This document shows, piece by piece, positions 8,698 to 18,185 of a stretch of DNA of 33,656 nt. A model generated the notes under the pieces. It searched no databases, was not told the origin of the DNA, and saw only the letters and a program-made list of their open reading frames with translations. The position numbers were made by a program, and so were the translations under genes. Origin of the DNA: Candidatus Omnitrophota bacterium (lineage in GTDB: Bacteria > Omnitrophota > Omnitrophia > JAHJGZ01 > JAFGJY01); the NCBI GenBank assembly GCA_016928875.1, contig JAFGJY010000114.1:1-33656 (forward strand), read 5' to 3'. The stretch's first letter is position 1; every line of letters begins with the position of its first letter.

Positions 8698-9693
8698 CTA
8701 CAGGGCGTAGGCATGACCAGCATCTAACAGCTCTTGATTGAGATACTTACCGTCACGCTGGATAACGGCAGGATCGGCCTCTCCCGGCAGATACAAAAGG
8801 TCAGCGACATAGCGCCCGTGAAGATCGGTAGAATACGTCCTGATCACCACCGTAGGTGCATCCTTCAGTGTTCGTTCAACGAAATGTTTGGCCTGCTTCC
8901 CTCGCGGGGTATCCACCTCAAGCGCATTGATGCCGCGCAACCTGATGCTCTGGCGGATAAAAACACCGCCCCCGCAATCAATAATGAGCATGAGCGTATC
9001 CCCATCTATCACGCGTTCTATCGTTGCTGGATACAAATAGTCCGGCCTGCGGGTGCTGATAGGCACGTCAGACCGCGGCATCGTGCGTACCACATGGAAT
9101 CCGCAATCGACCAAGACATGTCCCGGTTGTGCCTTAAGACGCTCGCTCTGAAATTCTGTGGCCGTTCCAAATATGCCGCTCCGTAAATTTGTTGCTGATT
9201 TGAGCGTTGCAGGCGTACCGTCCTTAAGTATCCCCAATTGTCTGCGGTCAGCGCGTGGGCTGTGCCCGCGTAAAAGCGCGTTTTCTTCACGAATGAGCTT
9301 GCGAAGTTGTCGGTGTGAGAGGCGGTTCTGCTCCGCGATCGACTCGTACCGTGCGCGCATGTCGGGTTCTTTCAGATTGAGCAGTTCAGCGTAATGCGTC
9401 CAGCACAATTTCGACGGCGCCGTCGATTTTGGGTAGGTCAAATAAAACTTTCTCATCCGTTCGAGATTGCGCTGCGAGAACCCTTCCCCGTACTTTTTGG
9501 TGAGGTCTTTGGAAAGGCGTTCAAGAAGGTTCGCGCCGTAGGCTGCTCTTATCTGCTTCTCTTGCTCAATGTTGACGATGCGCTTCCCAATTTCCCAATA
9601 ACAGTCTGCTAGCGCGTGACGTGCCTGTTCGAAGAGATGACCGATCTCCTGAATGAGTTTTTTGTATTTTTGTGCGGCTAATGATCGTTGCAT
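8698..9693 (-). CDS. DUF1016 N-terminal domain fused to thermonuclease (SNase) domain
   Basis: N-term YWEIGKRIVNIEQEKQIRAAYGANLLERLSKDLTKKYGEGFSQRNLERMRKFYLTYP...CWTHYAELLNLKEPDMRARYE (DUF1016_N/YhcG N); C-term TIERVIDGDTLMLIIDCGGG...IRLRGINALEVDTPRGKQAKHFVE...TDLHGRYVADLLY (SNase). Confidence 0.88.
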   Translation of the reverse strand: MQRSLAAQKYKKLIQEIGHLFEQARHALADCYWEIGKRIVNIEQEKQIRAAYGANLLERLSKDLTKKYGEGFSQRNLERMRKFYLTYPKSTAPSKLCWTHYAELLNLKEPDMRARYESIAEQNRLSHRQLRKLIREENALLRGHSPRADRRQLGILKDGTPATLKSATNLRSGIFGTATEFQSERLKAQPGHVLVDCGFHVVRTMPRSDVPISTRRPDYLYPATIERVIDGDTLMLIIDCGGGVFIRQSIRLRGINALEVDTPRGKQAKHFVERTLKDAPTVVIRTYSTDLHGRYVADLLYLPGEADPAVIQRDGKYLNQELLDAGHAYAL

Positions 9694-9867
9694 GGTGTGC
9701 GGATGTTGTTAAGGATTTGTGATCCTACAGTAATAATTATAAAACGGAGGAAATGTAAAAGCAAGGATTAGTTAGCACATCATATTGGCATGAAATAGGT
9801 TAGATTATGGCAAGTATGTGAATAAAACCCCTCACCTAATAAGGGATCAGTAAAAAAATCCAATGCC

Positions 9868-10458
9868 TTAACGTCCGCTGATCTCGTACCACCATAAATG
9901 TGAAGGACGCTCTCGGCATGCACGCCACAATGTCTTGGCGCTTTCGGTAGCCAGCATTTTCTCGCCGTTCCTGAAGAATGGCTTAACACCACGGATGCCG
10001 TTCTCGTAATATTCTTTTGCTTGAATGAGGCATTCCAAAATATCGGCATCGCGTACTATCTTCGCCAATCGTGACTTTTGCTCCCGATCTTCGGTTCGCA
10101 ACGCGCGCAATGTTCTCTTCAACGCATGCGGTAATCCCGCGGTCTGTTGTTCCGCGACCGTTCCCTCTGCGGCATAGGGATCTACATAGCGTTTTGCCAT
10201 TTTATGCATATCGCCCGTACGCGCTTCATGGAGGTCGTGGAACAGTGCTATTGCCATCGCTTTCTCCGCATCTGCGCTTTCGAGCGAGGCTATCACAAAT
10301 GCAAGTACCGCGCACCGGTAACTATGATCAGCGACAGATTCGGGTTTTTGCACACCGGCAACGAGCCATCCCGAACGCGGCGTTCGCTTGAGCATCCCCG
10401 CCTCGTAGATCAGATCAGCCAGTGCCTGTCCCGCATTCTGTTTTCTTTTTTTCTTCAT
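9868..10458 (-). CDS. HD domain phosphohydrolase, YfbR/5'-deoxynucleotidase-like
   Basis: PESVADHSYRCAVLAFVIA, IALFHDLHEARTGD, IVRDADILECLIQAKEY. Confidence 0.85.
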   Translation of the reverse strand: MKKKRKQNAGQALADLIYEAGMLKRTPRSGWLVAGVQKPESVADHSYRCAVLAFVIASLESADAEKAMAIALFHDLHEARTGDMHKMAKRYVDPYAAEGTVAEQQTAGLPHALKRTLRALRTEDREQKSRLAKIVRDADILECLIQAKEYYENGIRGVKPFFRNGEKMLATESAKTLWRACRERPSHLWWYEISGR

Positions 10459-11189
10459 GATACGGCCTTTCTTTGCTTTGTGATCTCATAACAGATGATC
10501 GCGCATGCATTGTTAACATTGAACGAAAGTGTGGCACCGTTCATCGGTATGGTGATCTGCTGATCGACTTCATCAAGAAGATCGGTACTGATACCATGGG
10601 CTTCAGCGCCCATGACCAGCGCCAGAGGGAATTTGAATGTAATGTGGGTCAGGTCCCGTGCCGTATCACTTGGCAGGGCCGCGTACACGGAATACCCTAT
10701 CGCACGTGCTTGGGCAAGTGCGGCCTTAAGATCATCAACACGCGCTACCTGTACGTAGTTCTCACCGCCTGAAGCGACATGCATGACCGTATCATTAACA
10801 CTACACGCTCCCCTTTCAGGCAGCACCATCGCAAAATTACCGAAACATGCCAGCATGCGCATGATCACGCCCACATTATGCGGATCATTGATCCCGTCGA
10901 GAAAAACAAGTGTGGTCTTTGCCGGCCGCTCCATGAGCTCATCGAAATTGACATACGTAAAGCGTTCGACTTTTGCAACGATCTTCTGGAAGTCTTTAGC
11001 CCGGGTGATCCTTTTAAGGTCACGCTCCGAAACCGTATCACAGCGAACACCGTGTGCCTTGATCAATCCTTCGATCTCGCGATGCGTGAATGAACGTTCA
11101 ATAAATATCTTGCGAATACTTGCGGGATCACATCTCAAGCGTTCGAGGATGGAATTGATGCCGTAAAGGACCATTAGGTTTTTTGCCAT
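10455..11189 (-). CDS. rlmB: TrmH/SpoU family rRNA 2'-O-methyltransferase, RlmB-like
   Basis: YGINSILERL N-term; FLDGINDPHNVGVIMRMLACFG; ALVMGAEAHGIS; IPMNGATLSFNVNNA. Overlaps the HD gene (ATGA). Confidence 0.9.
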   Translation of the reverse strand: MAKNLMVLYGINSILERLRCDPASIRKIFIERSFTHREIEGLIKAHGVRCDTVSERDLKRITRAKDFQKIVAKVERFTYVNFDELMERPAKTTLVFLDGINDPHNVGVIMRMLACFGNFAMVLPERGACSVNDTVMHVASGGENYVQVARVDDLKAALAQARAIGYSVYAALPSDTARDLTHITFKFPLALVMGAEAHGISTDLLDEVDQQITIPMNGATLSFNVNNACAIICYEITKQRKAVS

Positions 11190-11232
11190 GGAAGGATATC
11201 ACGTTGTCTCGGTTAAATGTCTCTATTGTTTA

Positions 11233-11856
11233 TCAGCTTAATAACTGCCGCGCTTCCTCTTGGTTCGTTACACAGGACTGAAGTTCCTTTAAAATACCAT
11301 TGCTTACCTTGTAGATCCATCCGTGGACGGATAATTCCTGCCCTCTTACCCAGGCGTTCTGAACGATCGTGGTATTGCATACATTAGAGACCTGTTCAAT
11401 GACGTTCAGCTCGCACAACCGATCAGCCCGGGCGTGGCTATCTTTCAGTTGATCGATCTCTTCCCTGTGATAGCGATAGACATCTTTGATGTGGCGCAGC
11501 CAGTTATCGATCAGGCCGTGTTCTGTTCCGTCAAGAACTGCCGTGATGCCACCACAGTCGTAATGGCCGCAGACGATGATGTGTTTTACCTTGAGGACAT
11601 CAACCGCATACTGGATCACCGCGAGGCAATTAAGGTCGGTGTGGACCACCAGATTGGCAATATTACGATGCACGAATACTGAACCGGGTAGCATGCCGAT
11701 GATCTGATTGGCCGGCACACGCGAATCGGCGCAGCCGATCCACAGGATCTCGGGGGTTTGCTGGGAAGCCAGTTTATTAAAGAAATCCGGGTCATCCTTC
11801 TTTATCGTCTCGGCCCACCGTTTGTTGTTCTCGAATATGTGTTTAAGCGTCCGCAT
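11233..11856 (-). CDS. can: beta-class carbonic anhydrase
   Basis: CADSRVPANQIIGMLPGSVFVHRNIANLV, IIVCGHYDCGGI; Zn-ligand CxDxR and HxxC motifs. Confidence 0.95.
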   Translation of the reverse strand: MRTLKHIFENNKRWAETIKKDDPDFFNKLASQQTPEILWIGCADSRVPANQIIGMLPGSVFVHRNIANLVVHTDLNCLAVIQYAVDVLKVKHIIVCGHYDCGGITAVLDGTEHGLIDNWLRHIKDVYRYHREEIDQLKDSHARADRLCELNVIEQVSNVCNTTIVQNAWVRGQELSVHGWIYKVSNGILKELQSCVTNQEEARQLLS

Positions 11857-11879
11857 ACGAGAGACTTTCCTTTACAATA

Positions 11880-12446
11880 TTATTTACCGCGAGTACCTTT
11901 GTCTTTTTTGAATATGTGCCGCCATCCCTTCTTTGCTTCAGTGCGCGCCTCTTTTTCTTGCGGGGATAGATCTTTCCACTCCTCCCTCATCTCCTGGCGT
12001 TTCGACTTGAGCGCTTCTTTTTCTTCGGCCGATGTATTAAGCCACTCTTGATGCCGTTCTTTGCGCTGCTGTTTTAAAGCTTCTTTTTGTTCGTCCGACA
12101 TGGTGCGCATCCGGTCACGGTGCTGTTCACGCCTTTTTTTTGCTTCTGCTTTCTCATCTTCTGACATATTTTCCCAACGTGCCTTACGTTCTTCGCGGCG
12201 TTTGTTGATCGTGGCCTTCTCTTCCTCTGACATATTGTTCCACCGGTCATGGACCGCTTGCCAATCATCCTTTAATTCTTTTTGTTCTGCAGCCGTAGAG
12301 GATTCATACACTTCGCTGAGCTTTTCGCTTTGCTCAAGCGCCTGCTCGAATGTTTCGGGCTTCTCCTGCGCGTATGCGATGTTACAGACGCACAATAACG
12401 AACAGATCAATCCGATTAATAGAATGTTCCTGTCAACTCTCATCAT
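11880..12446 (-). CDS. secreted charged protein with five tandem 22-aa repeats (DUF3106-like)
   Basis: Signal peptide ending AYAQ; repeats RWNNMSEEEKATINKRREERKA / RWENMSEDEKAEAKKRREQHRD / RMRTMSDEQKEALKQQRKERHQ / EWLNTSAEEKEALKSKRQEMRE / EWKDLSPQEKEARTEAKKGWRH. Confidence 0.85.
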   Translation of the reverse strand: MMRVDRNILLIGLICSLLCVCNIAYAQEKPETFEQALEQSEKLSEVYESSTAAEQKELKDDWQAVHDRWNNMSEEEKATINKRREERKARWENMSEDEKAEAKKRREQHRDRMRTMSDEQKEALKQQRKERHQEWLNTSAEEKEALKSKRQEMREEWKDLSPQEKEARTEAKKGWRHIFKKDKGTRGK

Positions 12447-12596
12447 AACCTCCTTACGGATAAGATTAATAAATTGCGTAAATTATACCGTGATGTACGT
12501 GCTAAGGCAACGCAGTATTTAAAATTCGTTCCGATTATGATTGTTGCGTTCGTGCGCTGTATCAATGAGACGGTAGTTAACTGGTAAGGACGAGGG

Positions 12597-14531
12597 CTAC
12601 GCGGCTTGTAGTACTTTCGATTCGGCGTCTCTTTGTAATGCGGCCAGATAAGAATCACCATTTTCCGTTACAAAAAGTTCCGTAAAGCCTTTTACCGTGC
12701 GTGGCCCGGAATATGACTTCTGCCTGATAAGCTTATTCAGCACAGCAGTAATAGCGTACGTCGCATCTTTATCGCCGTTCATCATATAATAAAATTGTAA
12801 TGCGTCACGAATATTCGTAGCTTGCGAAGGATAAGATTTCGGTATTTCGGTCACGCGCTTTGCGATCGCCGCGTAATCCTGGAGGTCCCTGACGTTCACG
12901 TGCGCGAGGTCAGAATCAACAATGGCATACACCGTTCTTATGATATCCTGCATATCATGCTCTGTGACCGAATAACTGTGAGATAAATATGAATATAACG
13001 AAACGATCTCTTCTATATCATCTATGTCTTTAATTGCGCCTAACCCTGAAAGCAAAACAACAGTGCTCATGAATGCCCTCATGTATGTATCGTATTGTTT
13101 GTACGATATTCCCGTTACGAGGCCTTTGACAAGTCTAAGGAACCTTGCCTGCTCCTCAACGTTCTTCAAAACATCGAACTTTTGCATGTACGTAAAATAT
13201 TGGAGAAATTCCTCAGATACATGTAAGCGATCGTTGCCCTCAAATGCATTCAGCAATACAAAGTAATCATCAAGAGAGTTGATCGACTGCATGACCAAAG
13301 GACTGTTGAACAGATTACTAAGGTTATATGTCCTTTCTTGCAAACTCGCTCCTCCATACATGTTGTTGGTTGCCATGCTCGCTCCCTTGATAAAAGCCAG
13401 CAGTTCATCGACCGACGATATGCTCTCGAGAAATTTAGGTTTGTTTATGATATTCATGAGGAACACTAACGGTTCGCTTGGCACTCTCCCATACTCGACA
13501 AAATGAGCATTGAGCGTTATCACGATCTTTTTCATGACCTCGCTGAGATCGCCGATCGTGCGGATCATTCCCTTGTCCGTCAGTTTTTCTGTGATCAACA
13601 ACACAGCACTGAACATTTGCGGCACGGATGTGCGTATGCCGGCAATACCTGTCTTTTTATCCCGATCGGTGATCAAAGATTCCATGCGTGCGATCTCAGC
13701 ATCTGTCATAGCGCAGGCGTCACGGTATAAATGCAAAAGATCGGAAACGTTGGTCTGCGGTGAATGTATATTATTAATGACGGCCTGCAATCGTGCGAAG
13801 GTAGGCGTCCGCATGGATCTGGATACATTAACAATGTGATCATCTAAGAACTGTTTTAGTTCCTTATTCTTTTTCGTAGTAATGGTGGTGGTAACTGGAT
13901 ATAAGCCGTCCTTATTCTTCGTGGTGATGAGTTCATCAATATCATCATCAATATACAATCTTACATCTTCGGGAAAATCACGCAAAAACCGCTTGTATTT
14001 TGCCCGCAGATGCGTGTTATGCCCATCGGCGATCGCCGCTTCAGGCAGGATAACGTGGATCGCTTTGTTGCGTTCCACTACAGCGCGGTAAACAGAGAGC
14101 ATGAACGATTTGAACAAGCAATCACCATACGCACCTCCGTTGATAATGAGCGTGATCTTGTCCGATCCGTTTTGCGTATCGATAAAATCATAAAGCTGTT
14201 GCACGAATTCCTCGCCAATGATCTGCATCTCCAATGTGTTGTTTGAGCCGACCGAATACACTTTTATCATGTGGTATTCGAGACCATATGCTTCATATTC
14301 TTGCTCTTCAGTGGTTCTCGGAAAATCATTGACGAGCAAATACATGACGTTCTTACGCACCCGTTCAGCTGTCGTCTGTTCCAGCATGAATGCCTGCAGG
14401 TTCATAGAACTGACGGTATCCTCAGATACGCATGGCGTTGCAACGGCAACTGTGGTAAACGCCATTATGATAGTGGCGGTAATTGCACAAAAGCGCAATT
14501 GGGCTTTTCGAATTAGCTGTATCATGCTCAT
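12597..14531 (-). CDS. large secreted hypothetical protein (644 aa)
   Basis: Long uninterrupted ORF, N-terminal signal sequence, no family recognised. Confidence 0.8.
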   Translation of the reverse strand: MSMIQLIRKAQLRFCAITATIIMAFTTVAVATPCVSEDTVSSMNLQAFMLEQTTAERVRKNVMYLLVNDFPRTTEEQEYEAYGLEYHMIKVYSVGSNNTLEMQIIGEEFVQQLYDFIDTQNGSDKITLIINGGAYGDCLFKSFMLSVYRAVVERNKAIHVILPEAAIADGHNTHLRAKYKRFLRDFPEDVRLYIDDDIDELITTKNKDGLYPVTTTITTKKNKELKQFLDDHIVNVSRSMRTPTFARLQAVINNIHSPQTNVSDLLHLYRDACAMTDAEIARMESLITDRDKKTGIAGIRTSVPQMFSAVLLITEKLTDKGMIRTIGDLSEVMKKIVITLNAHFVEYGRVPSEPLVFLMNIINKPKFLESISSVDELLAFIKGASMATNNMYGGASLQERTYNLSNLFNSPLVMQSINSLDDYFVLLNAFEGNDRLHVSEEFLQYFTYMQKFDVLKNVEEQARFLRLVKGLVTGISYKQYDTYMRAFMSTVVLLSGLGAIKDIDDIEEIVSLYSYLSHSYSVTEHDMQDIIRTVYAIVDSDLAHVNVRDLQDYAAIAKRVTEIPKSYPSQATNIRDALQFYYMMNGDKDATYAITAVLNKLIRQKSYSGPRTVKGFTELFVTENGDSYLAALQRDAESKVLQAA

Positions 14532-14650
14532 ATTGAATAAGTTATGGTTATTAATACGATCGAGGGTATTTTACTGTAAAACTATACCCTAGATTAGCTC
14601 AAATTGCAATAGAACGGGGTTTTAAGAGGTAGGGATCCTGCAGGTTCGTA

Positions 14651-15397
14651 TTAGCGTAATTCTACGCCGATCAAGGTCACGCCTTTGAGAACCATTCCGC
14701 TTTGTGATGCAGGTTGACTATCTTGGTATGTGGCCCATTCAAGGGCTGCGTTAAAGAGGCTTACGCCGTTTGCGCCGAGATTATTGAAATATTGCGCGGC
14801 AACAAAAACACGTCGTTCGGCCGCAGTATTGACCCCACCGCGCAAGAGCCCTCCCTTCTCAACATAAAGGACTGTGGCTTGCGTTGGTGCGGCATTGAAA
14901 CGCGCGATGGGTTTAACGTCATTTGCCCACCCGGACATGTATCCGATGTTTGCGGCAACGGTATACGCAGTGACTGTTCCGCTCAATCCGGCCGCAATGT
15001 AATGAGTATCATCAACAATGTCAACGTCAGTATCAGCGGTGGTATCGCTTACACCAGTGCTTGCAAGCTCGTATTCATCGTTGTTGCATCCTTCGATAGT
15101 CAGAATAGGCACGATACGGTTTTTTAGCCAGCCCGTATTCCCGGAGGTCACAGATTCAGATATCACGATACAATCGTAGGTAGTCGGGTCGTATGAACTG
15201 TCGGAATCATTTTTTAGCGTGACCGTATGTCCGAGGGACGTTTGTAGATGATCCCTCAACGGTACGTCTTTATTTGCGTCGGGGGCCCCGGCGTTAAGAA
15301 CGATCAAGGCAATATCCAGCGCGTAGACCGGCACGGCATAAAAAATAATTAAGATCACGAAGGACATGTTACGCAATATCCTAAAGAAAGGTTTCAT
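14651..15397 (-). CDS. secreted hypothetical protein with C-terminal GMVLKGVTLIGVELR
   Basis: Signal peptide MSFVILIIFYAVPVYALD; full ORF in minus-strand run. Confidence 0.75.
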   Translation of the reverse strand: MKPFFRILRNMSFVILIIFYAVPVYALDIALIVLNAGAPDANKDVPLRDHLQTSLGHTVTLKNDSDSSYDPTTYDCIVISESVTSGNTGWLKNRIVPILTIEGCNNDEYELASTGVSDTTADTDVDIVDDTHYIAAGLSGTVTAYTVAANIGYMSGWANDVKPIARFNAAPTQATVLYVEKGGLLRGGVNTAAERRVFVAAQYFNNLGANGVSLFNAALEWATYQDSQPASQSGMVLKGVTLIGVELR

Positions 15398-15424
15398 AGA
15401 TCATGCCTTTCACCAGTTATTATT

Positions 15425-15449
15425 GGTCTCAGACACTGTGTCTGAGACC
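15425..15449. terminator. near-perfect palindrome ggtctcagacactgtgtctgagacc
   Basis: 25-nt palindrome around a single central base, between 15397 (start) and 15465 (stop) of consecutive minus-strand genes. Confidence 0.6.
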
Positions 15450-15464
15450 CCGGCCATAGATATC

Positions 15465-16679
15465 TCATCGCAACGTAACTCCATCCATTAAGGCTATGTC
15501 TTTAAGAACGATCCCCTTACGTGGCGTTTCTTCGCTGCTAAAACTAAGCAAATTGTCGTTCTCCGCATGGTATGAAGCTTTGATGTAAGCATCGCTGCGG
15601 ATAACATCTGACACCCGTACCTCGTCGATCATGCCATCAAAATAGATCGCACGAGCAGGCCTTAGGTCGCCAAGCGTAAAGATCGTTGTCCAGTTTTCCT
15701 CCCCGTCGTTGGTGAAGGAAAGTTTCTCGGCCGCATTGACAAATACCTTGGAGTTCCCGCTTTTTGTTGCGGTCGCAACAATGTGGTACAGCGCGCCGGT
15801 AACCAGGCTCGCACCCGTTGTCTGACGCTCGCCACCGATCGCCGTTGCTTCATACGCCCAAAAGCGGATCTCGGATTTCCAGGCCGTAAGCCACAAAGGA
15901 TAATGCGCGCTTGAGTTTACCGATGATGCCATAATGCTGTAACCATAGGTTGACTGGTCACCGCCACCCGCGGTCAGATTGTTAGCCAACATCCAACACT
16001 CCACTGTGTACATGTTGGTTATTCCCAGGTTGCCGTGATTAATGTTGTCATCCGTAAAGTTTTGAGCTTTGCCGATCTTGCCATTTAATTGTGTTGGATT
16101 ATTTGCCGAGGCCTTGGTCCCGTCGAAATCGTACTGCGTGCTGTCTTTCGTGGTGGACGTGGTCGCGTCCTTAAGATGATGGACGAGAATAAAATCATCA
16201 TCCCACACGTTCTCAGCAGGTGCCGAGTCCGTGTCCCCTACATACGCGGTGTTATCTGCCTGATCCTTATCGTAGTACAAATACAATGTCGTTCCGGTAG
16301 AACCAGAGAGCGTCAGATCGGCGCTCGAGACCCATAGTACTGCCTGTTCGTTCGCACTGTCCCAATGTTCTATTTCAACATAGAGCTGGGTCATACCATC
16401 ATCTTTTGTGACTGCGAGCTTGAAGCGGTTGGCATCGTTCTGTAATTCATCAAAAATAAATGTTACGTCAGCATTAGTCGAGCCGACCGCCGTACCCAAG
16501 AAGACCGGGAGTGGGAAATACCCCAGATCGCTGTCTATATTATCACTACTGATGCTGAGCACAACCCGTTTATCCCACCCCGGCAGCCATGCCGCATCTG
16601 CACAAATCGTAAAGCATTGACAAAGGAATATCGCGGAATAGAAGAACAATATTTTTTTGAACGATATAATATCTTTCAT
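15465..16679 (-). CDS. secreted DUF2341 / LamG-like protein with C-terminal GIVLKDIALMDGVTLR
   Basis: WLPGWDKRVVLSISSDNIDSDLGYFPLPVFL...LYLYYDK (DUF2341); LNGKIGKAQNFTDDN...TVECWMLANN...YFDGMIDEVRVSDVIRSDAYIKASY (LamG/concanavalin-like). Confidence 0.85.
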   Translation of the reverse strand: MKDIISFKKILFFYSAIFLCQCFTICADAAWLPGWDKRVVLSISSDNIDSDLGYFPLPVFLGTAVGSTNADVTFIFDELQNDANRFKLAVTKDDGMTQLYVEIEHWDSANEQAVLWVSSADLTLSGSTGTTLYLYYDKDQADNTAYVGDTDSAPAENVWDDDFILVHHLKDATTSTTKDSTQYDFDGTKASANNPTQLNGKIGKAQNFTDDNINHGNLGITNMYTVECWMLANNLTAGGGDQSTYGYSIMASSVNSSAHYPLWLTAWKSEIRFWAYEATAIGGERQTTGASLVTGALYHIVATATKSGNSKVFVNAAEKLSFTNDGEENWTTIFTLGDLRPARAIYFDGMIDEVRVSDVIRSDAYIKASYHAENDNLLSFSSEETPRKGIVLKDIALMDGVTLR

Positions 16680-16721
16680 AAAATATATTTTAAAAGAGTT
16701 TTGTAGTATTAGATCGATCTG

Positions 16722-18185
16722 CTATCTAAAAAGACTGCGTGGTTTATCTTCCCACTGGTATTTCGTGCTCATGTCACTGCGCTGCACAAGTTTATCATTA
16801 AGCCGCAGCCAATCGATCTTAAGCCGTTTGAGGTTTGAGATGCGCGTGATCTTGTTGAACAGGTTATTATCGCGCCGGTTTACGGCATCGATGTAATCGT
16901 TGAGCGTTATTTTCCCGTAGGTGTAATTTTTGGTCTCATCCTCTAGTACTGCTTCCGAGAGCTTTATCTTTTCATCCGCGAGCGCAAGCAGTTCTTGCTC
17001 GCGTTCGATCCCGAGCGCCAAGTTACGAATATCGCGATACAAGCGGTAGTACACATTGTCAGTCGTGATCTGAGACTTTTCTTCTTCTACTTTAGCTATC
17101 CCGTGCTGAGCCCGTTCGACCTGGTCAAAGAAAGGATAGGAAAAAGAAAACCCGGTGTAAAGCATGTTTTCCCCTGATTCGAACTCATATTCATCTCCCT
17201 GGATCTTGTACCCGACCAAAAGTTCAATGGACGGCAAAAGATCATCCGCATTTTTGGAGACATCAAGAGAGCTCTTCTCTTCCAGAAGCTTCAATACTTG
17301 AAATGTTCTCCCGTTCTCGTAGAGCTCTTTAAAATCGCGCTCAAACGAAACAATGACCTCGTCATACATTGACGGTCTTTTGGGTACCAGCCGCTCAGCG
17401 CCTCGGTAACGCAATGCCGTGGTGATCACGTTCAATGTTTTATTGTATGTTTCGGTCAGTCCGATCAGGGTCTCTTGCTTTGCGTACACCTGCAGGCTTG
17501 TCTTATTGACATCGACCGGCTTTGCGATCTTGCTGTTCTCCCGTTCCTTCATATTGTCCAGCAGCTTAACGTTCTCATTGTACGACGACTGCCCGATAAG
17601 CATGTTCTCATATGCTTCATACCAATTGTAGTAGGCGGTAATGATCGTTGCCAGATAATCCTCATACGCTTCAACGATCTGATGTTTGGCAACATCATTC
17701 TCAAGACCGATGATATCATCTAACAGGCGGGTCGCTCGTCCAAACGCGTTCTGCGCGATCGGCTGTGTGAGGTAAAGCTCCATATCAGAAGAACTCGTAG
17801 CCTCAGTCCACGAAGGCCTGGTCGAATATTCAGCACCGACCGTTGTGCCGAGATTAGGGAACAATTTACTTAATGCGATCGTTGCTTCCGGGTCTTCCCT
17901 GTCCTGGTCGAGGACAAAATCATACTGGCCTTGTACGTCAAGAACAATGTCGCGGGCAGGTAACCGCAGATCTTTTTGATATTTCAATGCCATTTCGTTG
18001 ATCAATATTGCCTGGAATGCAGTATCATTTTCTATCGCTCCATTAATGTACTCTTCGAGCGTAAGGACACGAGGGGATCTATTATCTGCATCGTTCTGTG
18101 CATGCGCAAAACGGAAAGACCCATCGGCGAACATGACCGCCGTGATCGATACTATCGCAAGAGTTAACAGCACATTTTTATTCAT
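16722..18185 (-). CDS. TolC family outer-membrane efflux protein
   Basis: Signal peptide then LTLEEYINGAIENDTAFQ; long coiled-coil outer membrane factor organisation; start overlaps RND stop by 8 nt. Confidence 0.85.
   Translation of the reverse strand: MNKNVLLTLAIVSITAVMFADGSFRFAHAQNDADNRSPRVLTLEEYINGAIENDTAFQAILINEMALKYQKDLRLPARDIVLDVQGQYDFVLDQDREDPEATIALSKLFPNLGTTVGAEYSTRPSWTEATSSSDMELYLTQPIAQNAFGRATRLLDDIIGLENDVAKHQIVEAYEDYLATIITAYYNWYEAYENMLIGQSSYNENVKLLDNMKERENSKIAKPVDVNKTSLQVYAKQETLIGLTETYNKTLNVITTALRYRGAERLVPKRPSMYDEVIVSFERDFKELYENGRTFQVLKLLEEKSSLDVSKNADDLLPSIELLVGYKIQGDEYEFESGENMLYTGFSFSYPFFDQVERAQHGIAKVEEEKSQITTDNVYYRLYRDIRNLALGIEREQELLALADEKIKLSEAVLEDETKNYTYGKITLNDYIDAVNRRDNNLFNKITRISNLKRLKIDWLRLNDKLVQRSDMSTKYQWEDKPRSLFR

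Noticed and set aside
12597-14531. GDCLFKSF resembling an OTU cysteine-protease motif
   Set aside because: The Asp is directly before Cys rather than in the DGDC arrangement and no convincing His follows; too weak to call a peptidase.
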